Positions 35,659 through 43,813 of a DNA stretch of 43,866 bases are shown here, piece by piece. The stretch's first letter is position 1, and each line of letters begins with the position of its first letter. The DNA comes from DASPFV01 sp035620975 (GTDB lineage Bacteria > Acidobacteriota > Vicinamibacteria > Vicinamibacterales > 2-12-FULL-66-21). The stretch lies in assembly GCA_035620975.1 (NCBI GenBank), contig DASPFV010000095.1:1-43866 (forward strand), written 5' to 3'. A program made the position numbers and the translations under genes. A model generated the notes under the pieces. It was not told the DNA's origin. It saw only the letters and a program-made list of their open reading frames with translations, and ran no database searches.

Positions 35659-36882
35659 CTATCTCAAATCCACTTGCCGGGCCTCGATCACTCCCGAGCG
35701 CCGGACCCCTTCGACGGTGACTTCGAGACCGTCCCGGACGTCCCGGCAGGGTCCCCGCCTGAACGATGTCTCACCGCTGGTCACGACCGCCGAACCGTCG
35801 ATGGTGAAGCTGAGGTTCGGACAGGTCCCGGTGAGACCCGCCACGCGTCCCGAGATGCGGACCTCGCCGTCATCATCCCCGTCATCGTCCCCGTTGCCGT
35901 CGTCCTGGACGCCGCGCTGCGTGACTCGATGGACGGCTCCCGCGACTGTGATGGTCCCCTCGCGATCGGACGTGAGCGGATTGGGGAGCACCACGTACTG
36001 CACCGGCGCGGTGCCGGTGCCGCTCAGGCCGGACGCAATGGCGATCCAGGGGACGGTGCTCGCCGCAGTCCACGAACAGGAGGCCGCGGTCTTGACGGTG
36101 AACGACTCCGATCCCCCGAGCGCGTCGATGGTGCGCTGGGCGGGGTCCGGATCGTATTGACAGGGGTCCGGCGCCGGTGTGGGCGGCGGTGGCTGGGGTG
36201 TCGGCGGTGGCTGAGGTGTCGGCGCTGGCGGCGGCGCTGACTGCCCGGCCTGGACGATCTCCCGGCGCGCACCCGAGACGCTGATCGTCGCACGACGCTC
36301 CCCTCCGGGATTTGCGGCGATCCGGACGACGACCTGGGAGCCACCGCGCCCCGAGGACGGCGAGACCGCGGCCCAGTCGGCATCGCTCGAGGCGGTCCAC
36401 GAGCACGCGTCGTGCGTGCCCACCGTGATGCGCACTTCGCCGCCTTCGGCGCCAATGGGGCCCGCCGGCCCGCTGACGTCGTAACGACACGGCGCGGGAT
36501 CCTGCGTGACGTCGAGCCGGGCTCCGCTGACCAGAATCGCTCCAGCCCGCGAGACCGGCACGCCGTTCTCGGCGACCCGGAAGGCGATTGAGCCTTCGCC
36601 CTGGCCCTCACGCGGCCCGGTGATCGCGATCCAGCCGGCGCTCGTCGAGGCGGACCAGCCGCACTCTCTCGATACGCCTACCGATACCGTTCCGGATCCG
36701 CCGGCAGGACCGAAGGCGGAACCGGACCCGCTTATGGTGGGCTGGCAGCGTGTGGACGTCGGTTCCGTGATGCTGGTGCTGGTCGAGCTTCCGCACGCAG
36801 CAAGTCCGAGCAGAGTCGCGGCAAGCCACGCGAGCAGCAGCGCGAGTGACGAGCGCAATGCCACGAGCCACCGGACATGCAC
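35659..36882 (-). CDS. BACON/Ig-like repeat lipoprotein with DUF5666-type C-terminus
   Basis: 407 residues from a GTG start. A lipoprotein signal ends in LLGLAAC, with Cys30 as the lipidated residue. Three BACON-type modules follow, each with a C-x-W pattern: ECGWSASTSAGWIAI, DACSWTASSDADWAAV and SCSWTAASTVPWIAI, spaced by GSVSF-like strands and ending in 'ISVSGARREIVQAG' or 'ITVAGAVHRVTQRG'. A Pro/Thr-rich linker (about 217-242) lies between modules two and three. An Asp/Gly run follows module three, and the end (VRISGRVAGLTGTCPNLSFTIDG through EVTVEGVRRSGVIEARQVDL) matches DUF5666. BACON domains are linked to carbohydrate or mucin binding (family knowledge). It is paired with the outer-membrane barrel gene. 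Confidence 0.85.
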   Translation of the reverse strand: MHVRWLVALRSSLALLLAWLAATLLGLAACGSSTSTSITEPTSTRCQPTISGSGSAFGPAGGSGTVSVGVSRECGWSASTSAGWIAITGPREGQGEGSIAFRVAENGVPVSRAGAILVSGARLDVTQDPAPCRYDVSGPAGPIGAEGGEVRITVGTHDACSWTASSDADWAAVSPSSGRGGSQVVVRIAANPGGERRATISVSGARREIVQAGQSAPPPAPTPQPPPTPQPPPPTPAPDPCQYDPDPAQRTIDALGGSESFTVKTAASCSWTAASTVPWIAIASGLSGTGTAPVQYVVLPNPLTSDREGTITVAGAVHRVTQRGVQDDGNGDDDGDDDGEVRISGRVAGLTGTCPNLSFTIDGSAVVTSGETSFRRGPCRDVRDGLEVTVEGVRRSGVIEARQVDLR

Positions 36883-36935
36883 AACAGCAGCCAGCTCTGC
36901 TCGCCAGCCGCGCGCGGCCGGAAGCCCTGTTACAC

Positions 36936-36948
36936 TGAAAGTGTTTCA
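36936..36948. promoter_or_regulatory. inverted repeat TGAAA-GTG-TTTCA in a divergent promoter region
   Basis: Perfect 5-bp arms with a 3-base centre, overlapping by one base a TACACT (36931-36936) that could be a -10 for the phosphatase-family gene. It may be an operator shared with the divergent BACON gene. This is weak but position-consistent. Confidence 0.35.
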
Positions 36949-36960
36949 CCGGCTACACAC

Positions 36961-38028
36961 TTGAGGTCGCCCGTCTCTCGCTCCTGGTCCACCGTTCTTC
37001 CACTCCTCCTGTCCGTGCTCGTGTCGCTCGCCGCCGCGGGCTGCACGGGTGGCTACAACCTCGTCCGACGGGATACGGCCGGGCTGGGGTCATCGGCCTG
37101 GCTGTCGCCGGCACTCGCATCGGATCGCGCAGCACTCGAGCGCTGGTCGTCCGCCGTCGGCCCGCCGGTATTGGCGCGACACGCCCGGGCAGCGGTGTCT
37201 GCATCCGACACGCTGGTCGTCGCCAGCTGGAACACGGCGCTGGGGCACGGCGACGTCGACGCGCTGTTCGCTGATCTTCGGCGCGAGTATCCGGCGTCGC
37301 CGATCGTGCTGCTCCTGCAGGAGGTCTACCGAGGCGGGCCGGAGGTCCCGGCTGTACTGGAGCCGGCGGCCGTCGTCGCGAAACGCCTCGGGGGACGGGG
37401 CGATCGCCCGGCCAGAGAGGTGGAAGCCGCCGCGGCACGCCTGGAGCTCGATCTCTACTACGTACCGTCGATGCGGAACGGACCGCCTCCCGCGTCGGAC
37501 GAGGACCGGGGGAACGCGATCCTCTCGACGCTTCCGCTCCAGGACCTGACCGCGATCGAGCTGCCGTTCGAGCGACAGCGCCGCGTCGCCGTCGCCGCGA
37601 CGATCGGCTTTACCAGCTCGAATGGAATGCCCTGGACGCTGCGGGTGGCGTCGGCACACCTCGACAACATGGTCGGTCCGAAGCGGCTGTGGTTCGCAGG
37701 CGGAGAGCTCGCCCGCACGCGCCAGGCCCGCGCGCTCAAGGAGTCCCTGTCGGATGCAGCGGCCGCGGTGCTGGGCGGCGATTTCAATACGTGGTTCGGG
37801 TTCTCGGATCGCGCGTACGGTGAGCTGGCCCGGGCGTTCCCCGATACGCGGGTTACGGATCGGCGGCCGACGTTCCTCGGTGTGCTGAGGCTCGACCATC
37901 TGTTCTTCCGGGTACCGGACGGATGGCAGGTGGACTTTCGACGCCTCGGCGACCGCTACGGGTCGGATCATTCCCCCCTCGTCGCCGCGATCCGCCTCCC
38001 CATTCACCCGGCGCCCGGGCCCGAGTGA
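36961..38028 (+). CDS. endonuclease/exonuclease/phosphatase family lipoprotein
   Basis: The Mg-dependent phosphodiesterase fold is complete: ASWNTALGHGD, LLLQEVYRG (metal-binding Glu), VASAHLDNM, VLGGDFNTWFG (Asp and Asn) and RYGSDHSPLVA (catalytic His pair). The start is uncertain. I use the TTG at 36961, which gives a 355-residue protein opening with a clean lipoprotein signal (VLPLLLSVLVSLAAAGC). The ATG at 36877 would overlap the divergent BACON gene and adds 28 residues before the signal. Substrates in this superfamily include DNA, inositol phosphates and sphingomyelin. A surface-anchored form suggests an extracellular phosphate-ester substrate, but that is inference. Confidence 0.85.
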   Translation: MRSPVSRSWSTVLPLLLSVLVSLAAAGCTGGYNLVRRDTAGLGSSAWLSPALASDRAALERWSSAVGPPVLARHARAAVSASDTLVVASWNTALGHGDVDALFADLRREYPASPIVLLLQEVYRGGPEVPAVLEPAAVVAKRLGGRGDRPAREVEAAAARLELDLYYVPSMRNGPPPASDEDRGNAILSTLPLQDLTAIELPFERQRRVAVAATIGFTSSNGMPWTLRVASAHLDNMVGPKRLWFAGGELARTRQARALKESLSDAAAAVLGGDFNTWFGFSDRAYGELARAFPDTRVTDRRPTFLGVLRLDHLFFRVPDGWQVDFRRLGDRYGSDHSPLVAAIRLPIHPAPGPE

Positions 38029-38052
38029 AGCGCTCGACTCCGCAAGCGCCGA

Positions 38053-38058
38053 TATAAT
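38053..38058 (+). promoter_or_regulatory. perfect -10 box (TATAAT) of the PknK-like gene
   Basis: Ends 14 bases before the ATG at 38073, predicting a leader of about eight bases without a Shine-Dalgarno. No -35 is visible. Same design as the other kinase gene at 24400. Confidence 0.55.
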
Positions 38059-38072
38059 CGACTCCTTCCGAC

Positions 38073-41000
38073 ATGGTCCTCTCCCCTGGCAGCCCGGTCG
38101 GCCCCTACCAGGTTCGCGCACAGATCGGCGCGGGCGGCATGGGCGAGGTGTACCGCGCGCACGACCCCAGGCTCGGCCGTGACGTCGCGCTCAAGGTCAT
38201 CCGTCACGCCCTCGTGTCGGACGACTCGGCGCTCGACCGGCTGCTCCGCGAGGCCACGCTGGCGTCGGCGCTGAACCACCCGAACATCGTGACCATTTAC
38301 GAAACCGGCACGATCGAGGACGACCGCTACATCGCGATGGAGCTGGTGGAGGGCGCGACGCTCCGGCAGATCGCAGCGCAGGGACTCGCCCTTGGCCGCG
38401 CCATCGCGCTGGCCCGCCAGGTGGCCGAAGCCCTCGCGGTCGCGCATGCCGCCCAGATCGTGCACCGGGACATCAAGCCCGAGAACGTGATGGTCCGGCC
38501 CGACGGGTACGTGAAGCTGCTCGATTTCGGCCTCGCCAGACTGCATCCCGACGCGCTCGGTGCCGGTACGACCGGAGCGACCGAGGCCGGCCTCGTCCTC
38601 GGCACGATCGGCTATATGGCGCCCGAGCAGGCCCGCGGCGGGAAGGTCGGCACCGAGGCGGACGTGTTCGCACTCGGCGTCCTCCTCTACGAGATCGTCG
38701 CCGGGCGGCATCCGTTCACCGGCGCCTCGCCGCTGGCGACGCTGCACGCGCTCATGTGGGAGACGCCGGAGCCCCCTTCCCTGCTCAACCAGGAGCTGCC
38801 CCGACCGATGGATCAGCTGATCCTTGAGATGCTGCAGAAGGATCCGCGGCTGCGTCCGGGGGCGAGCGAGGTGATGTACCGGCTCACGCTCGCGCACGAT
38901 TCAACCGTGGCCAGCGTGATGGCGTCGGTCACGGTCGCACCGCGGCGGGTCGTGAACGCGCCGAACCTCGTGGGCCGTGAGATCGAGCTCGACGCGCTGC
39001 ACCACGAACTGCAGCGCGCGCATCGCGGAAAGGCCCGCCTGGTCGTCGTGTCGGGGGAGGCCGGCGTTGGCAAGACCACGCTGGTCGAAGCGTTCGCCCG
39101 GCAGCTCGAGGAGAGCGGCGATCCGGTCCGCGTCGGCCGGGGCCGGTGCTCGGAGCGGCTCGCGGGCAGCGAGGCCTACCTGCCGATGCTGGAGGTCCTC
39201 GACAGCCTGCAGCGGAACGAGCAGTTCGGCAGCCTCTCACGCCTGATCCGCGCGGTGGCCCCGAGCTGGTACGTGCAGCTCATGCCCGGCTCGAACAGCG
39301 ACTCCTCGGCCGCGCGTCTGGCGTCGGAGACCGCCGGCGGATCGCAGGAGCGGCTCAAGCGCGAGATCGCCGGACTCCTGGAAGAGATCTGCCGCATCCA
39401 GCCCGTGATGCTCTGGTTCGACGACGCGCACTGGGCAGACCCGTCGACGACGGATCTGCTGGGGTACCTGACGCGTCGCCTGGACACGACGCGCGTGCTC
39501 GTCGTGGCGACGTGCCGGCCCTCTGCGCTGGCCCAGGCCAGGCACCCGTTCCTCGCGCTGAAGCTCGATTTGATGTCGAGGGGGCTCTGCCGTGAGATCA
39601 GCCCTGCGCTGCTCGACGAAGCCGCGGTGGAGCGTTACATCACGCTCCAGTTCCCGGAGCATGCCTTCCCGCGGGAGTTCGCCCGCGTGATCCACGCGCG
39701 GACGGAAGGCAACCCGCTCTTCATGACAGACGTTCTTCGGGATCTCCGCCGGCGTCAGGTGATCCGGCAGATCGAGGGCCGATGGATCGTGGCCGAGGAT
39801 CTGTCGGCTCTGCAGCGGGAGCTGCCGCAGTCGGTCCTCAGCCTGATCCAGCGGAAGCTGGATGCGCTCGGCGAAGTCGATCGCCGGATGCTCGGTGCAG
39901 CAAGCGTGCAGGGATTCGACTTCGACTCGGCGATCCTCGCACGCGTCCTGCAGCTGCCCGAAGAAGAGATCGAGGACCGGCTCGAGAAGCTCGAGCGCGA
40001 GCACGCGATTGTGCGCTTCGTCGACGAGCACGAGTGCGCGGATCGATCGCTCACGCTGAGGTACCGGTTCGCGCACCACGTGTACCACAACGCCATAAGC
40101 GACACTCTTCGCGCCACGCGGCGAGTCTCGCTGAGCCGCAGTATCAGCGACGCCCTGATCGCGCGGCTCGGGAGCGAGCCCTGCGACTGCGCCGCCGACA
40201 TCGCCCTCCTGCTCGAGAGCGCGCGGGACCACATCCGGGGAGCGGAGTACTGGAACCGCGCGGCCCAGGCGGCCGCCCGGCTCTACGCGCACGACGAGAC
40301 GGTGCGCCTGGCCCGCCGGGGGCTGGCGCTGCTCCGGTCGGAGCCCGACTCGCCGCGCCGCGCCGCGGCGGAGCTCGACCTGCAGATGACCCTCGGGCTG
40401 GCGATCAAGACGAGTCAGGGCTACGCCATCGAGGCGGTCGGCGCCGCCTACGCCCGGGCCCATGAGCTGTGCCGCCAGGTGGAGGAGCCGGCGCGGGTCG
40501 TCCCCGTGCTGATCGGCCTGTCGGCCCACCACGTGGTGTCGGGCGAGATCCGGACGGCCCACGCCATCGGCGAAGAGATGCTGGCCCTGTTCACGCGGCT
40601 CGGTGACGCGAACCTGCAGATGATCGGCGAGTGGGCGCTCGGCGCGGCACAGTTCCATCTCGGGGAGCTGGAGACCTCTCACGCACACCTGTCACGCGCG
40701 CTCGAGCTGTACGATCCCACGTTTCATCGGGCCCGCGTGTGGCAGACCGGCATCGAACCCGGCATCTTCGCGCGCTGCGAGCTCTCGCGCACGCTGACGC
40801 TGCGGGGCTTTCCCGATCAGGGCCTGGCGTGCGTGCAGCAGGCCGTCGCCGCGGCGCGGGCGCTCGATCACCCCCAACCGCTGGCATTCGCCCTCCTCTT
40901 CGAGATCTTCGTGCACCTGGCGCGCCGCGCTCCCCGCGAGGTTCAACGGACGTACGAGCAGCTGGCGGTCGTGTGCCACTCGCACGGCATCGCGCAGGAA

Positions 41001-41519
41001 GTCCTCTGGGCGGCGCCTCTGTGCGGCCGGGCCTTCCTCGAGCTCGGGGACACCGCAAGAGGGCTCCGCGTCATCGAGGAGGGCCTCGCGGCGCACGCGA
41101 CGGCGCGCTCCGCGCTGATGCGACCCTACTATCTCGTGCTGCTCGCCGGCGCCCTGCAGCGGGCCGGCAAGCCCGAGCGGGCGCAGGACGCGCTGGACGA
41201 ATCGGCCCGCCTCTCGGCCGACACGGGGCAGCACGCCTACGCCTCCGAGCACGCGCGCCTGCAGGCGGAGCTGCTCGTCTCGGTCCAGGCCCCGGAGCGG
41301 GCCGAAGCCCACTACGTCCGCGCCCTCGAGCTGTCGCGCCGGCAGGGCGCGCGCTGGCTCGAGCTGCGCGCCGCGCGCGGATACGGCCACTTTCTCCTCA
41401 CGATGAACCGCCCGGCGGAAGCCCGCATGCTCCTCGAGCCGATCGTCGGCGCCATCACGGAAGGTCGCGACACGCCCGATTACGTCTACGCCGACAACCT
41501 TTTAGGTACGATCCAGTAG
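38073..41519 (+). CDS. PknK-like Ser/Thr kinase with AAA-type ATPase and TPR region
   Basis: Soluble 1148-residue signalling protein in three parts. Kinase (residues 9-272): GAGGMGEVY (19-27), Lys41, HRDIKPENVMV (131-141), DFGLARL (151-157) and GTIGYMAPEQ (178-187), all active-type. A STAND/MalT-like ATPase follows from LVGREIELDAL, with Walker A GEAGVGKTT (328-336) and Walker B PVMLWFDDAHWAD. The remaining 450 residues are helical TPR-type repeats (ALELYDPTFHRARVW, RGLRVIEEGLAAHATAR, AEAHYVRALELSRRQGARWLELRAARGYG). The design equals mycobacterial PknK and some acidobacterial kinases. No membrane segment and no DNA-binding or cyclase domain is visible. Targets are unknown. It stands alone between the phosphatase lipoprotein gene and the IS pair. 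Confidence 0.93.
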   Translation: MVLSPGSPVGPYQVRAQIGAGGMGEVYRAHDPRLGRDVALKVIRHALVSDDSALDRLLREATLASALNHPNIVTIYETGTIEDDRYIAMELVEGATLRQIAAQGLALGRAIALARQVAEALAVAHAAQIVHRDIKPENVMVRPDGYVKLLDFGLARLHPDALGAGTTGATEAGLVLGTIGYMAPEQARGGKVGTEADVFALGVLLYEIVAGRHPFTGASPLATLHALMWETPEPPSLLNQELPRPMDQLILEMLQKDPRLRPGASEVMYRLTLAHDSTVASVMASVTVAPRRVVNAPNLVGREIELDALHHELQRAHRGKARLVVVSGEAGVGKTTLVEAFARQLEESGDPVRVGRGRCSERLAGSEAYLPMLEVLDSLQRNEQFGSLSRLIRAVAPSWYVQLMPGSNSDSSAARLASETAGGSQERLKREIAGLLEEICRIQPVMLWFDDAHWADPSTTDLLGYLTRRLDTTRVLVVATCRPSALAQARHPFLALKLDLMSRGLCREISPALLDEAAVERYITLQFPEHAFPREFARVIHARTEGNPLFMTDVLRDLRRRQVIRQIEGRWIVAEDLSALQRELPQSVLSLIQRKLDALGEVDRRMLGAASVQGFDFDSAILARVLQLPEEEIEDRLEKLEREHAIVRFVDEHECADRSLTLRYRFAHHVYHNAISDTLRATRRVSLSRSISDALIARLGSEPCDCAADIALLLESARDHIRGAEYWNRAAQAAARLYAHDETVRLARRGLALLRSEPDSPRRAAAELDLQMTLGLAIKTSQGYAIEAVGAAYARAHELCRQVEEPARVVPVLIGLSAHHVVSGEIRTAHAIGEEMLALFTRLGDANLQMIGEWALGAAQFHLGELETSHAHLSRALELYDPTFHRARVWQTGIEPGIFARCELSRTLTLRGFPDQGLACVQQAVAAARALDHPQPLAFALLFEIFVHLARRAPREVQRTYEQLAVVCHSHGIAQEVLWAAPLCGRAFLELGDTARGLRVIEEGLAAHATARSALMRPYYLVLLAGALQRAGKPERAQDALDESARLSADTGQHAYASEHARLQAELLVSVQAPERAEAHYVRALELSRRQGARWLELRAARGYGHFLLTMNRPAEARMLLEPIVGAITEGRDTPDYVYADNLLGTIQ

Positions 41520-41524
41520 GCTCG

Positions 41525-41547
41525 GGGCTCAAGGCTCTTGGCTCTTG
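41525..41547. repeat. short heptamer repeat GGCTCAA/GGCTCTT
   Basis: Three heptamers (GGCTCAA, GGCTCTT, GGCTCTT) lie directly between the PknK-like stop and the left end of the first IS630 element. Similar to the GGGCTCA array at 14636-14692. Confidence 0.55.
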
Positions 41548-41548
41548 C

Positions 41549-42691
41549 TAGTACTTCGTATCAGAAGTCATGTTAATATCATGGCCACGTCAACCCGACT
41601 GGAGCGACATGGCCAATCTCTCGCGCCCAATTACGTTGTCGGAGACTGATCGGCACGCCCTGGAACGGCTTCAGCGTTCGCCCAGCGCGCCGGCTGGACT
41701 GGTGCGGCGCGCCCGCGCGGTGTTGTTGATGGCTGACCACGTCTCGGGCGCAGAGATCGCTCGGCAGGTGGGTTACACCGCTGTCCAAGTGAGTCGGATT
41801 CGTCGCCGCTTTGCGGAAAGCGGCATCGCCGGACTCGAGGACCAGCCGCGCTCCGGGCGTCCGCCGAGCGTCACTGAACGGAAGACCGCCCGCATCGTGG
41901 CTCTGACGCTCAAGCCGCCACGCGGCGGCGTGACGCATTGGAGTACCCGGGATCTGGCGGAGCGCGTGGGCGTCTCGCATAGCACCGTCCATCGCGTCTG
42001 GCGAGCCCATGCCCTGCAGCCCCATCGGTCCGAGACCTTCAAATTCAGCACCGACCCCGACGCCGAAGCCAAGATTCATGATGTGGTCGGCTTGTATCTG
42101 CATCCCCCGACGAATGCGGTCGTCCTCAGTCTTGATGAGAAGACCCAAATTCAGGCGCTCAGTCGCACGCAGCCGCTGTTGCCGATGCGCCCCGGACTGC
42201 CCGAGCGGCGCACGCATGATTACCGGCGCAATGGGTTGACGAGCCTGTATGCCGCGTTCAATACGGCCTCCGGCGAAGTCATCGGCACGTGTCATCCGCG
42301 ACATAGCGCGGTCGAGTTCCTCGCGTTCATGCGGCTGGTGGCGCGCCAGTATCCGCGGCGCGACCTACACGTGATTCTGGACAACTCCTCGACCCACTCG
42401 ACGCCTGCCGTGCAGGCCTGGCTGGCCGCCCATCCGCGGGTGCACTTTCATTTCACGCCCACCGGTGCCTCGTGGCTGAATCTAGTGGAAGTCTGGTTCA
42501 GCATTCTCACGCGCAAAGCGGTGCGCCGTGGCTCGTTTGATACCGTCAAAGCGCTCGTGACCCACATCGGGCGGTACATCGCGACCTGGAATGACCATCC
42601 GAAAACCTTCATCTGGACCAAGCAACCGGCCGACCTGATCAAAACAGTCGTTCGGCGGAAGCATTAACATGACTTTCGAAACGCGGTACTA
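41549..42691 (+). mobile_element. IS630-family insertion sequence, complete
   Basis: Bounded by 29-bp imperfect terminal inverted repeats, 41549-41577 and 42663-42691, that match at 24 of 29 positions. Both begin TAGTAC at the outside and end in AAGTCATGTTAAT on the inside. The outermost TA on each side is the expected IS630 target duplication. One transposase gene fills the element. The right TA (42690-42691) is shared with the next IS. Confidence 0.9.
41609..42667 (+). CDS. IS630 family transposase
   Basis: 352 residues from the ATG at 41609, with GGAG four bases upstream. Residues about 30-85 form a helix-turn-helix (SGAEIARQVGYTAVQVSRIRRRF), followed by a second HTH (STRDLAERVGVSHSTVHRVWRAHAL). 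The catalytic DDE triad is visible: Asp176 (SLDEKTQ), Asp258 (ILDNSSTH) and Glu294 (LNLVEVWF), with 35 residues between the last two. The frame is intact, so the element may be active. Its stop codon TAA lies just inside the right inverted repeat. The protein is clearly related to the transposase at 42689-43813 (shared LQPHR-ETFK-STDP and QPLLPMRPG-type blocks). Confidence 0.95.
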   Translation: MANLSRPITLSETDRHALERLQRSPSAPAGLVRRARAVLLMADHVSGAEIARQVGYTAVQVSRIRRRFAESGIAGLEDQPRSGRPPSVTERKTARIVALTLKPPRGGVTHWSTRDLAERVGVSHSTVHRVWRAHALQPHRSETFKFSTDPDAEAKIHDVVGLYLHPPTNAVVLSLDEKTQIQALSRTQPLLPMRPGLPERRTHDYRRNGLTSLYAAFNTASGEVIGTCHPRHSAVEFLAFMRLVARQYPRRDLHVILDNSSTHSTPAVQAWLAAHPRVHFHFTPTGASWLNLVEVWFSILTRKAVRRGSFDTVKALVTHIGRYIATWNDHPKTFIWTKQPADLIKTVVRRKH

Positions 42692-43813
42692 GTGTCCTGT
42701 CCGCGTGGTTCGCTTAATAAGTGGCTGGGTCTGCAGGTCGAGCGTCCGTTGGGCGAACCGCGCGATGCTGTCGAGAATCTGATCAGCAGTCTTGGTCCAG
42801 ACGAACGGTTTTGGATTCGCATGGTGCATGTCGATGAACTCGCGAATCGCCGTCTTCAATTGCGCCACGCTCCGGTGGACGCCGCGCCGCAGCTGTTTGT
42901 TCGTCAGTTCGGCAAACCAGCGCTCGACGAGGTTCAGCCAGGATCCGTAGGTCGGTGTGAAATGGACGTGAAAGCGCGGCCGCTTGGCGAACCAGGTGCG
43001 GATCAGCAGCGTCTTATGCGTTCCGTAGTTGTCCATGATCAGATGCACGTCGAGATGCTGAGGCACGGCAGCATCGATCGCGTCGAGAAACTGCCGAAAC
43101 TCAGTCGAGCGATGGCGTTGATGAAACTGCGTGATCAGCTCACTGGTCTTCACATTGAGCGCGGCGAACAACGTTGTCGTTCCATGGCGCCGGTAGTCAT
43201 GCGTGCGGCGCTCCACCTGACCCGGTCGCATCGGCAAGACCGGCTGGGTGCGATCGAGGGCCTGAATTTGGGCCTTCTCGTCCACGCAAAACACGACGGC
43301 ATGCGTCGGCGGATGCATGTACAGCCCCACGATGTCCCGGACCTTTTCGATCAGCAGCGGGTCGGTCGACAGCTTGAACGTTTCGCGGCGATGCGGTTGC
43401 AGACCGAATGCCCGCCAGATCTGCTGCACCGTCGTGCGGCCAAGGCCGCTCGCCTTCGCCATGCCCCGGACGCTCCAGTGAGTGGTGCCACGCGGCGTCT
43501 CTTCCAGCGTCCGGACGATCACCTGCTCGACCTGCTCGTCGGTGACCCGGCGGGGCGCTCCCGGCCGCGGCTCGTCATACAACCCATCCAGCCGCTCGCG
43601 AACAAACCGCCCACGCCACTTGCAGACGGTGACCTGCGACAGGCGCAGCCGCTTCGCGACAACCTTGTTGGCGACGCCTTCCGCGCACGCAAGGATGATC
43701 CGTGCGCGGCGCGCCAGATGCGGTGCCGTCCGCGATCGATGGGCCAACGAGTTCAACTGCACGCGCTCGTCATCCGTCAGGATCAGCGCAACCTTGGGGC
43801 GTCCCAATGCCAT
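42689..43813 (-). CDS. IS630 family transposase (second, distinct element)
   Basis: 374 residues, starting at an ATG with AAGGAGG five bases upstream. HTH segments lie at about 45-75 and 113-137. The catalytic triad is Asp178 (CVDEKAQ), Asp261 (IMDNYGTH) and Glu297 (LNLVERWF), again with 35 residues between the last two. The reading frame runs through the whole left inverted repeat. Its last codons (R-T-T-R-T-G-H) are terminal-repeat sequence. The stop TAG consists of the target TA plus one base of the neighbouring IS. A typical product of this group is shorter, so the C-terminal 20 residues may be dispensable. Confidence 0.94.
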   Translation of the reverse strand: MALGRPKVALILTDDERVQLNSLAHRSRTAPHLARRARIILACAEGVANKVVAKRLRLSQVTVCKWRGRFVRERLDGLYDEPRPGAPRRVTDEQVEQVIVRTLEETPRGTTHWSVRGMAKASGLGRTTVQQIWRAFGLQPHRRETFKLSTDPLLIEKVRDIVGLYMHPPTHAVVFCVDEKAQIQALDRTQPVLPMRPGQVERRTHDYRRHGTTTLFAALNVKTSELITQFHQRHRSTEFRQFLDAIDAAVPQHLDVHLIMDNYGTHKTLLIRTWFAKRPRFHVHFTPTYGSWLNLVERWFAELTNKQLRRGVHRSVAQLKTAIREFIDMHHANPKPFVWTKTADQILDSIARFAQRTLDLQTQPLIKRTTRTGH

